Positions 35,663-44,645 of a stretch of 64,000 bases of DNA are shown here, piece by piece; positions within the stretch are counted from its first letter, which is position 1, and each line of letters starts with the position of its first letter. The stretch is taken from positions 1 through 64,000 of the forward strand of contig CAJTVT010000010.1 in assembly GCA_910580015.1 (NCBI GenBank), in the 5' to 3' direction. The notes under the pieces were generated by a model. The model had not been told where the DNA came from and searched no databases. It saw only the letters and a list, made by a program, of their open reading frames with translations. The position numbers and the translations under genes were made by a program. The DNA is from an uncultured Lachnospiraceae bacterium (GTDB taxonomy: Bacteria; Bacillota; Clostridia; Lachnospirales; Lachnospiraceae).

Positions 35663-35884
35663 TTAATGCAAAACTACTGTTTTATCATTCTTTATCAATT
35701 CTCTTTTATCTCTTCCATCTGGCACGAACCTAAATACGACAAATTCAGTTATGTCATCTGTATCATTCTCAAATGTGTGAATACTATCATGAACTTTTAT
35801 AATATCGTTTCTTACTGCATAACAAGATTTATCAGCTCCGTCTTCATCTATGTATTTACATAATAATTTCCCTTTCGCCCTCAC
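35663..35884 (-). pseudogene. Cupin-like C-terminal fragment
   Basis: A 73-codon frame starting with GTG that overlaps the rlmH stop (GTGA). Its core KVHDSIHTFENDTDDITEFVVFRFV looks like the C-terminal half of a small single-domain cupin of about 110 residues; the N-terminal strands are missing. The upstream part falls in the rlmH-end repeat (35854-35904), so the usual 5' end seems to have been replaced at that junction. It could still be translated by coupling to rlmH. Confidence 0.5.
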
Positions 35885-35904
35885 TTATGATATGGCTCTT
35901 TCAT
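35854..35904. repeat. rlmH 3' end (att-like direct repeat, copy B)
   Basis: Contains the last codons of rlmH (encoding KEPYHK and the stop) and about 27 bases beyond it, and is repeated at 34221-34267. The same gene end is the integration site of SCC elements in staphylococci. Confidence 0.65.
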
Positions 35905-36360
35905 CATAATCCGATACCCACGATATATTTGTTCCAGCAGAATCACCCGCATCAACTGATGGGGAAACGTCATTTTCGAAAAGCTAAGTTTAAAATCCGC
36001 ACGCTTTAATATCTCATCGCATAGCCCAAGGGAGCCGCCAATCACAAACTGAATTTGGCTGACTCCCTGAATTCCCAGTTGTTCTATCTTATCCGAAAGC
36101 TGCACAGAATCCAACATTTTCCCTTCTATGGCAAGGACACAGACAAATGCATCTTCCCTGATATATTTTAAAAGCTGCTGGCCCTCTTTTTCCAGAATCT
36201 GAATCTCTTGCGCCTTACTGGCACGATCTGGGGTTTTTTCATCTGCCACCTCTATGATTTCCAGTTTACAATAACGACTCAAACGTTTTCGAAATTCGTC
36301 AACTGCCTGACGATAAAAACTTTCCTTTATTTTTCCAACTGCTAAAATTGTTATTTTCAT
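35881..36360 (-). CDS. rlmH: 23S rRNA (pseudouridine1915-N3)-methyltransferase RlmH
   Basis: Methylates pseudouridine 1915 of 23S rRNA in the assembled ribosome, using S-adenosylmethionine in a SPOUT knot fold. All family blocks are present in 159 residues: VGKIKESFYRQAVDEF at the start, FVIGGSLGLCDEI (the knot glycine loop) and the C-terminal FPHQLMRVILLEQIYRGYRI ending MKEPYHK. AGGAG precedes the ATG. The gene is intact, but its last 20 bases are repeated at 34221-34267. It is divergent from the membrane-protein gene at 36449. Confidence 0.97.
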   Translation of the reverse strand: MKITILAVGKIKESFYRQAVDEFRKRLSRYCKLEIIEVADEKTPDRASKAQEIQILEKEGQQLLKYIREDAFVCVLAIEGKMLDSVQLSDKIEQLGIQGVSQIQFVIGGSLGLCDEILKRADFKLSFSKMTFPHQLMRVILLEQIYRGYRIMMKEPYHK

Positions 36361-36387
36361 CTTGTACTCCTTCTTTTTATATAATGA

Positions 36388-36416
36388 TTGTATTATTCTC
36401 CCATTTCATTTATAAT
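36388..36416 (+). promoter_or_regulatory. Promoter for the plus-strand pair
   Basis: TTGTAT (36388-36393) and TATAAT (36411-36416) are 17 bases apart, about 33 bases before the ATG at 36449. Confidence 0.65.
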
Positions 36417-36448
36417 AATATCATTGACGGAAACTGGAGGTAGGATTG

Positions 36449-36943
36449 ATGTCAGATACAACGGATAAAATATCACACACTTATGTGGAAACAGAAAAAA
36501 AACTGGAGGATGCTGCATCTACTGCATGGACTTTCACTCTCCTAGGAACACTTGGCATCATCGCCTTGATTCTGGCCTGGATGGGATTACTTCCTCTTCA
36601 CATGCCGTTTCTTGCTCTACTGCTTGGAACGCTCATCATGGGAAGCTTGTTTCTCATCTTTATTTTTGTGGGTGTCCGAGCATTTCGTTCCAGAAAAATA
36701 TTAATCGCTGACAAGGCAACAGAAAGCGCTAATATTTTTCGAATCCGGCAGTGGTTTCAGGAATATTATTCCGCTGATGCAATTTCCAATGGTGTATACG
36801 AAGAAGATCTTTCCATTGAGCAACTTTATTTCCTGCGATGTGAAAATATTAGCCGCTTGCTAAAAGAACAATTTCCAGAACTAGAAGAATCCTTCGCGGA
36901 ATATATGATGGAACTCATTTATCAAATGTATTTTCCAGATTAA
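36449..36943 (+). CDS. Two-pass membrane protein of unknown function
   Basis: A 164-residue protein with no family I recognise. Residues 24-46 and 50-75 are two hydrophobic segments (TFTLLGTLGIIALILAW and LALLLGTLIMGSLFLIFIF), followed by a cytosolic C-terminal region rich in acidic residues (YEEDLSIEQLYFLRCENI). GGAGG lies eight bases before the ATG at 36449; a TTG at 36446 is less likely. It is followed by xpt 51 bases later and is probably in the same transcript. Confidence 0.85.
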   Translation: MSDTTDKISHTYVETEKKLEDAASTAWTFTLLGTLGIIALILAWMGLLPLHMPFLALLLGTLIMGSLFLIFIFVGVRAFRSRKILIADKATESANIFRIRQWFQEYYSADAISNGVYEEDLSIEQLYFLRCENISRLLKEQFPELEESFAEYMMELIYQMYFPD

Positions 36944-36994
36944 CAAATACCATTCATAAATTTCAATACAACTATATTTTCAGAGGTGAAAAAC

Positions 36995-37567
36995 ATGGAA
37001 TTATTAAAAGATAAAATCAAACAGGATGGTGTCGCTGTAAATGAACATATTTTAAAAGTCGACAGCTTCATCAACCATCAGATCGACCCTGCACTGATGC
37101 AAGAAATGGGAAAAGACATTGCAGAACATTTCAAAGAAAAAGGCATCACCAAAATTGCCACCATTGAGAGTTCTGGCATAGCACCCGCTCTGATGACCGC
37201 CGCTGCTATGCAGGTACCACTGATTATCTTAAAAAAACAACCCTCTAAAATCCTCAACCAGGATCTTTATCAGACAGTGGTCACTTCCTTTACTAAGGAG
37301 ACCAATTATGAACTGACCTTATCCAAGAAATATATCAATGAAAATGATCATATTCTGATCGTTGATGACTTTCTTGCCAACGGAGAGGCCGCAACTGCTG
37401 CTTTAAGGCTGCTTCGCATGTCTCACGCAACCATCGCTGGAATTGCCGTACTGATAGAAAAATCTTTCCAGCCTGGACATGAGAAATTGGCTTCCCAGGG
37501 AATCGAGGTATACGCACTTGCTCAGATTACGGAAATGGCAGAAAATTATATTAAATTCAAAGATTAA
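36995..37567 (+). CDS. xpt: Xanthine phosphoribosyltransferase
   Basis: Salvages xanthine (and guanine more weakly) to XMP with PRPP. The 190-residue protein matches the Bacillus-type Xpt: the N-terminal VDSFINHQIDPALMQEMG, TIESSGIAPALM, and the PRPP loop ILIVDDFLANGEAATAAL. AGAGGTGA lies a few bases ahead of the ATG at 36995. Purine riboswitches often precede this gene; the 51-base gap before it is too short for one and none is seen, so control differs from the Bacillus xpt-pbuX operon. No purine permease gene is next to it. Confidence 0.95.
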   Translation: MELLKDKIKQDGVAVNEHILKVDSFINHQIDPALMQEMGKDIAEHFKEKGITKIATIESSGIAPALMTAAAMQVPLIILKKQPSKILNQDLYQTVVTSFTKETNYELTLSKKYINENDHILIVDDFLANGEAATAALRLLRMSHATIAGIAVLIEKSFQPGHEKLASQGIEVYALAQITEMAENYIKFKD

Positions 37568-37584
37568 ATATGATATGAACAATA

Positions 37585-37616
37585 CAGCCGTTTTCGCATC
37601 AATGCAAAAACGGCTG
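37585..37616. terminator. Bidirectional terminator between xpt and SCP2 gene
   Basis: A 14-base-pair stem (CAGCCGTTTTCGCA against TGCAAAAACGGCTG, one mismatch) with a four-base loop lies between the two converging genes. Confidence 0.75.
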
Positions 37617-37628
37617 CTGTTCCTTAAA

Positions 37629-37964
37629 TCACGCTTCTTTTTTTCCTCCAAGTAAGGATTTCAACTTTAATGCCTTGTCAATATTTCCCTCTACTTTCAA
37701 TTTCTGCAATGCAACCGCCGCAACTGGATCCAATTTTCCCTTGGCAATCTTCTTCAAGGTCTTGGCTGAACAGGTAAAGATCGCATCCCTGTCATAATAC
37801 TCATAGGGTTCCACAAAGAGCTCTCCATCCTTCACTTCTACATAAAAAACTCCTTGCGCATCGCCGGTGATATTGAACTGATAAGCAAGATGTTCTGTAA
37901 TTCCACTGGCATCTGCTTTCATCAAAGTTTCTTTTACTTCTGCAAAAAATGTTTCATACGTCAT
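37629..37964 (-). CDS. SCP2 sterol-binding-domain protein
   Basis: A 111-residue single-domain protein of the SCP2 type, a hydrophobic-tunnel fold that binds lipids or acyl-CoA. The patterns YQFNITGDAQGVFYVEVKDG, DAIFTCSAKTLKKIAKGKLDP and KVEGNIDKALKLKSLLG (the last the classical 'GD..A..L' end) are all present. Its ligand is unknown. I chose the ATG at 37964 because AAGGAGG is eight bases upstream; the longer frame from 38042 overlaps polC. It lies 16 bases after polC and is probably co-transcribed with it. Confidence 0.88.
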   Translation of the reverse strand: MTYETFFAEVKETLMKADASGITEHLAYQFNITGDAQGVFYVEVKDGELFVEPYEYYDRDAIFTCSAKTLKKIAKGKLDPVAAVALQKLKVEGNIDKALKLKSLLGGKKEA

Positions 37965-37980
37965 ACTACATTCCTCCTTC

Positions 37981-40900
37981 TTAAAAATCAAATAGCGATA
38001 ATTGATTGGACTCTGGCAGATTTCCCAAAATTCCCAAATCATCCATCAAATCAATCACCGTCTTGGACACTTTCGTCCGCTGACGGAAATCATCTTTTGA
38101 CAGGAACGGTCCGTCCTTTGCTGCCTCCACCACAGCTTCCGCTGCCTTGTCCCCAAGCCCCTCAATGCTGTCCAAAGAAGGCATTAGCTTTTCCTCAATA
38201 ATTTGAAAGGTGTGGGCCTGTGCTGTAAAAATATCCATCGGCATAAAGGTAAATCCTCTGGCATACATTTCCTGGACAATTTTCATGTCCTTGACGGTAT
38301 CTTGTTCCTTCTTGGTCAGGGAATCCTTTCTGCGCTCATAATCTGCCAGAAAATGATTCAATTTTTCTTTCCCCTGGCACATCAGCTCATAGCTGAAGGA
38401 TGTGGCCCGAATGCTGAAAAACGCTGCATAATAGGCAAGGGGATGAAATACTTTACAATAGGCAATGCGCCATGCCATCATAACATATGCTGCCGCATGT
38501 GCCTTTGGAAACATATATTTAATCTTATTGCAGGACCAAATGTACCAGTCTGGCACTTGATGTTCCCTCATGGCCTCTTCCCAATCTGGTTTTAAACCCT
38601 TCCCTTTACGTACACTTTCCATTATGGTAAAACTTAGCTCACTCTCCATACCCATACCGATTAGATATGTCATAATATCATCACGAGTACAAATCGCAGT
38701 AGAAATTGTGGCTTTGCCTTCTTGGATTAAAGTCTGAGCATTGCCAAGCCAAACATCTGTCCCATGGGAAAGGCCGGAAATGCGCACCAAATCAGAAAAA
38801 GATTGGGGATTTGTATCTATCAACATCTGAATAACAAATTCTGTTCCAAATTCTGGGATTCCAAGGGAACCCAACTTGCATCCTCCAATATCCTCAGGCT
38901 CAATCCCCAGAGCCTTGGTACTTTGAAATAAAGACATCACATCCTTGTCATCCAACGGAATTTTCTGAGCGTCAATGCCTGTCAAATCCTCCAACATACG
39001 AATCATGGTGGGATCGTCGTGTCCTAGAATATCCAACTTCAGCAGATTGTGGTCAATGGAGTGATAGTCAAAATGCGTGGTCACAATATCCGTACTCATA
39101 TCATTTGCCGGATGTTGAATGGGGGTAAAAGAATGAATTTCCTCTCCCAGCGGAAGGACTATAATTCCACCTGGATGCTGACCGGTGGTTCTGCGAACCC
39201 CTACACATCCTTGAACGATCCGGTCAATCTCACAATTTCGCTTTCGAATCCCACGCTCCTCGTAATAATTTCTAATATAGCCAAACGCAGTTTTATCCGC
39301 AAGTGTACCGATCGTTCCAGCTCGGTAAGTCTGACCATAGCCAAAAATCACCTCACAGTAAGCATGGGCTTTACTCTGATATTCCCCTGAAAAATTCAGA
39401 TCAATATCTGGTTCTTTGTTCCCTTTAAACCCAAGAAACGTCTCAAAGGGAATATCAAACCCCTCTTTCACCAGAGGTTCATTGCATTCTGGGCAATTTT
39501 TATCTGGCATATCACATCCGGCGCGCCCAGCATACGACTTTACCTCCTCAGAATCAAAATCACAATAGTGACATTTTTTACAATAATAATGAGGAGCAAG
39601 AGGATTTACCTCGGTGATTCCAGACATTGTTGCCACAAATGAGGAGCCTACAGAACCACGAGAACCTACCAGATAACCATCCTCATTAGACTTCCACACA
39701 AGCTTCTGTGCAATAATATACATCACAGCATACCCATTGGAAATAATGGAATTCAATTCACGGTCTAGCCGCTCTTTTACAATATCTGGCAATTTATCCC
39801 CATATATTTCATGAGCCTTATTATAACAGATATCCCGCAACATCTGGTCAGAATTTTCAATCACAGGCGGACACTTATCTGGGCGCACAGGAGAAATTTT
39901 CTCACACATATCCGCAATCTTATTGGTATTTGTGATTACAACCTCCTCTGCTTTCTCACTTCCCAGATAGGAAAACTCCTGAAGCATCTCCTCGGTGGTA
40001 CGTAAAAACAATGGTGCCTGATCGTCTGCATCCTTAAATCCTTTGCCAGCCATTATAATCCGGCGATAAACCTCATCCTCTGGATCCAGAAAATGCACAT
40101 CGCAGGTGGCAACCACTGGTTTATGAAACTCCTCCCCCAATTTTACAATGCGTCGGTTGATATCCTTTAATTCCTCCTCGGAGGCTACTAAAGGACTGTC
40201 TCCCCGCAACATAAACGCATTATTGCCCAAAGGCTGAATCTCAAGATAATCGTAGAATCTTACCAGTCTTGCAATTTCTTCTTCTGGACTCCCTCGAAGG
40301 ATCGCCTGGTACAATTCCCCAGCTTCACAGGCAGATCCAATAAGCAAACCCTCTCGATGTTTTATAAATTCACTCTTGGGTATTCTAGGCTGCCTGTGAA
40401 AATAAGTCAAATGTGCCTCCGATACCAGTCGATATAGATTGATGCGTCCAGTATCATTGGCAGCAAGGATGATCGCATGACGACTAGGTAACTTCTTAAT
40501 ATTGTCCACGGAGGTATTTCCCAATTGATTCACCTGTTCCAAGTTACAGACACCACGATCTTTGAGCATTTCAATAAACTTTACAAAAATCTCTGCTGTA
40601 CATGCCGCATCATCCACGGCACGATGATGGTTTTCTAAGGAGATTTTTAGAGCTTTTGCCACTGTATCTAGCTTGAATCGATTGAGCTGTGGCATCAGCA
40701 CCCTTGCCAGAGCCACCGTATCTACAACCGTAAATTCACAAGGAAGTCCCTGCCGTTCACAATTCTTGCTGATAAAGCTCATGTCAAACCCAGCATTGTG
40801 CGCCACCATAACGGATCCCTCACAAAATTTTAAAAAATCAGGAAGAATTTCCTCAATTTTGGGGGCATCCAGCACCATATCATCTCGTATTCCAGTCAAC

Positions 40901-42519
40901 TCTTCAATCTTAAACGGAATCGGCTCCTCTGGATTTACAAAAGAAGAAAAACGTTCCGTAATCTTTCCCTGTTTTACTCGCACTGCACCAATTTCAATTA
41001 TTTTATGATTTACAGGTGAAAAACCTGTAGTTTCTAAGTCAAAAACCACATAAGTGTCTTCCAGATCTTGACCTTTGGAATTTTCCACAATCTCCTTTAG
41101 GTCATCTACGAGATAAGCCTCTACCCCATACAAAATTTTAAAATTATCTTCTGGCGAAATCGCATGATTGGCATCTGGAAATGCCTGTACATCTCCATGA
41201 TCTGTCACAGCGATGGCAGGATGCCCCCATTTTACTGCACGTTTAATAATATCTTTCACCTCAGAAACTCCATCCATATCACTCATTTTAGTATGGCAAT
41301 GCAGTTCTACACGCTTCTGAGGGCTGTTATCTATTCTGCTGCTGGTAAAGTCTGGAATCTTTTTGATCCCCACAACAGAACCAATGGTAAGCTCTCCATC
41401 AAACCGATCTATGGTGGTAACACCTTTTAACTTTAAAAACGCTCCTTTCCTTACCTCGGAAGTAATATCTGCCACAAATTCATTTTTGGAAAACATTTTC
41501 ACCATCATGGTATCTGTAAAATCTGTAATAGAAAACATAATGATTGTTTTCTCATTTCGAATTTCCCTAGTCTCCAGACTTAAAACTTTTCCACGGATTA
41601 CAACCTCGCCCATTTCGCCAACAATTTGCTCAATGGCAGTCACTTCCTCATCAAAATCTCGTCCATAGACCACATCTGGATGATCCGATCTCTTAAAACT
41701 TGCACCCGCAAATCCATCTCTTCCGCGACCTTGAAAACTTGCATTCTTGGGTCCAGCATTTCCCTGCCGTTTCTGTGGCTGTGATGTTTTTTCCTCTTTT
41801 ATAGGGCTGTCAGGTACCCCTGCGGCCAGCAGCACCTCATCTGGTGTAAAAGGAGCTGCTTCCCCAGCTTGTCCCAAATCTGGCTGTAAATTGGCTGCTT
41901 TTCCTTCCGATAAGAATTCGTCCTTTCGCAATCCCCCTATGGCAGACTGCGAAACAATGGTATGTACTTCGTTTTGAATGCGAATATCACTGTTCTTCTT
42001 ATGTTTTTTTTCTTTTGGTTCTATATAACAAAGCCGAATATCCACATCCAGGCCACACCGCTCACAGATAATTTTCTCCAAAATCTGCACCATATCCTCT
42101 GATTTTTGCCTGGCTATCACAGAATCCTCTAACGTAAGGTTTAGTTTGCCCTCCTCTGGAAATTCCAGCTGCGCACCCTTGAAAACGCTGTATTCTAACA
42201 AGCTGTAATTGCGAAATTCCTCTAACACACTGTCATGATACACCATCATCAACTTCTTGGGATTATACTGGCCAGAAAGCTGAAATTTCTCAATGATCTT
42301 TACCGTGAGTTCATGATCTGGAAAAAGCTGCTTTTTGATATTCCTTTCCAGATCAAAAATCCGACCTTTTTCGATCAGACGGCTACTTAACAGATACACC
42401 CTCAAATGGCTGCGCTGACGGTTGGTGGACACCTTTGTAACCTCCACCTCCTTCATCAGACGTTCCATTTCTGAGGGAACTTTTAAATCTGGAAATACAT
42501 CAAAAAACAGCTTACCCAT
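37981..42519 (-). CDS. polC: DNA polymerase III PolC-type alpha subunit
   Basis: The replicative polymerase of low-GC Gram-positive bacteria, with its own proofreading exonuclease. It is 1512 residues, somewhat longer than the Bacillus enzyme (about 1437) because of a low-complexity insert near residues 165-270. The order is: N-terminal domain, OB fold (VIRGKVLSLETREIR), PHP domain (ELHCHTKMSDMDG), DnaQ-like exonuclease (VVFDLETTGFSP near 486 and VAHNAGFDMSFI), PHP remainder, Cys-rich zinc knuckle (CKKCHYCDF and CPEC near residue 1000), palm with DIDLNFSGEYQ near 1038, and the C-terminal finger region. The ATG at 42519 is preferred (GGAG nine bases upstream); GTG 42525 overlaps the ispG stop. 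Confidence 0.98.
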   Translation of the reverse strand: MGKLFFDVFPDLKVPSEMERLMKEVEVTKVSTNRQRSHLRVYLLSSRLIEKGRIFDLERNIKKQLFPDHELTVKIIEKFQLSGQYNPKKLMMVYHDSVLEEFRNYSLLEYSVFKGAQLEFPEEGKLNLTLEDSVIARQKSEDMVQILEKIICERCGLDVDIRLCYIEPKEKKHKKNSDIRIQNEVHTIVSQSAIGGLRKDEFLSEGKAANLQPDLGQAGEAAPFTPDEVLLAAGVPDSPIKEEKTSQPQKRQGNAGPKNASFQGRGRDGFAGASFKRSDHPDVVYGRDFDEEVTAIEQIVGEMGEVVIRGKVLSLETREIRNEKTIIMFSITDFTDTMMVKMFSKNEFVADITSEVRKGAFLKLKGVTTIDRFDGELTIGSVVGIKKIPDFTSSRIDNSPQKRVELHCHTKMSDMDGVSEVKDIIKRAVKWGHPAIAVTDHGDVQAFPDANHAISPEDNFKILYGVEAYLVDDLKEIVENSKGQDLEDTYVVFDLETTGFSPVNHKIIEIGAVRVKQGKITERFSSFVNPEEPIPFKIEELTGIRDDMVLDAPKIEEILPDFLKFCEGSVMVAHNAGFDMSFISKNCERQGLPCEFTVVDTVALARVLMPQLNRFKLDTVAKALKISLENHHRAVDDAACTAEIFVKFIEMLKDRGVCNLEQVNQLGNTSVDNIKKLPSRHAIILAANDTGRINLYRLVSEAHLTYFHRQPRIPKSEFIKHREGLLIGSACEAGELYQAILRGSPEEEIARLVRFYDYLEIQPLGNNAFMLRGDSPLVASEEELKDINRRIVKLGEEFHKPVVATCDVHFLDPEDEVYRRIIMAGKGFKDADDQAPLFLRTTEEMLQEFSYLGSEKAEEVVITNTNKIADMCEKISPVRPDKCPPVIENSDQMLRDICYNKAHEIYGDKLPDIVKERLDRELNSIISNGYAVMYIIAQKLVWKSNEDGYLVGSRGSVGSSFVATMSGITEVNPLAPHYYCKKCHYCDFDSEEVKSYAGRAGCDMPDKNCPECNEPLVKEGFDIPFETFLGFKGNKEPDIDLNFSGEYQSKAHAYCEVIFGYGQTYRAGTIGTLADKTAFGYIRNYYEERGIRKRNCEIDRIVQGCVGVRRTTGQHPGGIIVLPLGEEIHSFTPIQHPANDMSTDIVTTHFDYHSIDHNLLKLDILGHDDPTMIRMLEDLTGIDAQKIPLDDKDVMSLFQSTKALGIEPEDIGGCKLGSLGIPEFGTEFVIQMLIDTNPQSFSDLVRISGLSHGTDVWLGNAQTLIQEGKATISTAICTRDDIMTYLIGMGMESELSFTIMESVRKGKGLKPDWEEAMREHQVPDWYIWSCNKIKYMFPKAHAAAYVMMAWRIAYCKVFHPLAYYAAFFSIRATSFSYELMCQGKEKLNHFLADYERRKDSLTKKEQDTVKDMKIVQEMYARGFTFMPMDIFTAQAHTFQIIEEKLMPSLDSIEGLGDKAAEAVVEAAKDGPFLSKDDFRQRTKVSKTVIDLMDDLGILGNLPESNQLSLFDF

Positions 42520-42521
42520 TA

Positions 42522-43589
42522 TCACTCACTCCAATGCAGTAATTCGTAACGGAGCGCTGGCAGCAGCTCCTCCTCTTTTACCTTTTTATAAATTTCACCA
42601 TGCTTGATAATCAATCCTTCTCCTACGCCTCCGGCAATCCCGATGTCCGCTTCCTTGGCCTCTCCAGGTCCATTCACGACACAGCCCATCACGGCCACCT
42701 TCAAATCCAGAGGAATATCACATACCATCGTCTCCACTTGGTTTGCCAGACCAATCAAATCAATCTGTGTTCTGCCACAGGTCGGACAGGAGACTACTTC
42801 AATTCCTCCTTTGCGAAGTCCCAGAGTGCGCAAGATAATTTTCGCAGATTTAATTTCTTCTACTGGATCCCCAGTCAGAGACACTCGGATCGTATCGCCA
42901 ATACCCTGACTTAAAATTAGGCCAAGTCCAATACCCGACTTGATATTCCCACTTGTAATGGTGCCAGATTCCGTTATCCCCACATGCAGAGGATATTCCG
43001 TCTGTTCTGCAATCAGTTCGTGAGCTCTGACACACATCCGTACATCTGAAGACTTGATACTGATAACCAAGTTATCGTAACCCAGATCTTCAATGATATG
43101 TACTTTGTCTAAAGCACTCTCCACGATTCCCTCTGCCGTAACACCTTGATACTTTTTCAACAATTCCTGTTCCAGCGACCCACTGTTCACGCCTACCCGA
43201 ATCGGGATCTCACGCTCTTTTGCTGCGTCGATCACTGCTTGAATCCGATCTTTTTCTCCTATATTTCCTGGATTGATTCGGATCTTATCTGCACCATGTT
43301 CTATCGCTGCAATCGCCAGGCGATAGTCAAAATGAATGTCTGCCACCAACGGAATCGTAATTGCTTTTTTGATTTCCTCCAACGCCTCAGCCGCTTCCAT
43401 GGTTGGCACTGCACAGCGGATAATCTCACAACCTGCCGCTGTAAGTTGATGTATTTGGGCAATCGTCCCCTTGATATCTTCGGTATGTGTATTGGTCATA
43501 GACTGAATTAAAATAGGATTTTCACCGCCGATCTTGCGATTTCCTATTTGTACTTCTCTTGTGTGTTTTCTTACGATTTGCTCTTGCAT
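42522..43589 (-). CDS. ispG: 4-hydroxy-3-methylbut-2-enyl-diphosphate synthase IspG
   Basis: The sixth step of the MEP isoprenoid pathway: reductive ring-opening of MEcPP to HMBPP with a 4Fe-4S cluster. The 355-residue short (bacterial) form has the TIM barrel start PILIQSMTNTHTEDI, LVADIHFDYRLA, and the cluster ligands in SCPTCGRT and VMGCVVNGPGEA. It lies between rseP and polC, the usual clostridial placement, and two other isoprenoid genes, dxr and uppS, are close by. Twelve bases separate it from rseP. Confidence 0.97.
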   Translation of the reverse strand: MQEQIVRKHTREVQIGNRKIGGENPILIQSMTNTHTEDIKGTIAQIHQLTAAGCEIIRCAVPTMEAAEALEEIKKAITIPLVADIHFDYRLAIAAIEHGADKIRINPGNIGEKDRIQAVIDAAKEREIPIRVGVNSGSLEQELLKKYQGVTAEGIVESALDKVHIIEDLGYDNLVISIKSSDVRMCVRAHELIAEQTEYPLHVGITESGTITSGNIKSGIGLGLILSQGIGDTIRVSLTGDPVEEIKSAKIILRTLGLRKGGIEVVSCPTCGRTQIDLIGLANQVETMVCDIPLDLKVAVMGCVVNGPGEAKEADIGIAGGVGEGLIIKHGEIYKKVKEEELLPALRYELLHWSE

Positions 43590-43601
43590 CCGTCGATTCT
43601 C

Positions 43602-44645
43602 CTATAAGATATTTCGAATATCATTGAACATAACAAATACCATCAGCGCCATCAACGCTACCAGACCCACAAAATGCACCATTCCTTCTTTTTCTGGATC
43701 AATCTTCTTTCTGCGAATTGCCTCAATAATCAAAAACAACAACCGCCCACCATCCAAGGCCGGAAGTGGCAACAAATTCATAATTCCCAAGTTTGCAGAG
43801 AGGAAAATAGAGAAATTTACCATACTTAAGATCGCTAAACCTGTGCCACCAGCAGATTGGTTGGTGTCGTAAGTATCACCCATGGCTTTCACGATCCCTA
43901 CAGGACCAGATAAATCATTCAACCCAACTTTTCCTGTTACCAGCAGACGAAGACTCTCCACCGTACTGCAAATGAGATATTTTACTTCATAAAAACTATG
44001 GGAAATCGTCTCAAGAAACGTCCCTTTTTCACGGTATGGGCTACCGTTCATGCCAAGAAGACTCTGTCCGCTCTCCTCGTCCAACTTAGGAGATAACGTG
44101 ACACTTTCTCTCTTCCCATCCCGCTCAAACACCACTTTTGCCGTTTCCCCTCGATGAAATAGGGAAAACTGACTGATTTCCCGAAAGAAATGGACACGTG
44201 ATCCATTGATGGAAATAATCTCATCTCCTGCCTGAAGCCCAGCTTCCTCCGCTGGAAATCCCTCTTTCACACTGGTAAGAACTGGACGGTCAAATCCAAC
44301 ACTTGCAATCACAATCAATGCAAATACCCAGGCCATGATAAAATTAAATACTGGGCCTGCGACCACCACACTCATTCGTGCCCAGACAGATTTACTATTA
44401 AAAGCACCTTCGTCCTGGCTTTCACCATCCTCCCCTTCCATCATACATGCACCACCAAAAGGAAGCAGTTTCAGTGAATATTTTGTCTCTCCTCTGGTAA
44501 ATCCCACCAAAGTAGGCCCAAGGCCCAGGCAAAACTCATTGACTCGGATCCCATTCTTCTTGGCAAGAAGAAAATGTCCTAATTCATGGAATAAAATTAT
44601 AATACTGAAAATAATAAGTGCAATTATAATGTTCAAATTTACCAC
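43602..44645 (-). CDS. rseP: Site-2 metalloprotease RseP/RasP
   Basis: An integral-membrane zinc protease of the M50 family that cleaves anti-sigma factors and signal-peptide remnants inside the membrane. HELGH near residue 20 is the zinc site, LPALDGGRLLF (with the Asp ligand) is near residue 290, and a PDZ domain (EEAGLQAGDEIISINGSRV) lies between. Four hydrophobic segments are visible. The GTG at 44645 overlaps dxr by seven bases; a TTG at 44636 with AGGTGG five bases upstream is a possible alternative. It stands in the conserved cdsA-dxr-rseP order. Confidence 0.95.
   Translation of the reverse strand: MVNLNIIIALIIFSIIILFHELGHFLLAKKNGIRVNEFCLGLGPTLVGFTRGETKYSLKLLPFGGACMMEGEDGESQDEGAFNSKSVWARMSVVVAGPVFNFIMAWVFALIVIASVGFDRPVLTSVKEGFPAEEAGLQAGDEIISINGSRVHFFREISQFSLFHRGETAKVVFERDGKRESVTLSPKLDEESGQSLLGMNGSPYREKGTFLETISHSFYEVKYLICSTVESLRLLVTGKVGLNDLSGPVGIVKAMGDTYDTNQSAGGTGLAILSMVNFSIFLSANLGIMNLLPLPALDGGRLLFLIIEAIRRKKIDPEKEGMVHFVGLVALMALMVFVMFNDIRNIL

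Noticed and set aside
36944..36994. Purine riboswitch before xpt
   Set aside because: Only 51 bases separate it from the preceding gene and no aptamer core is present.
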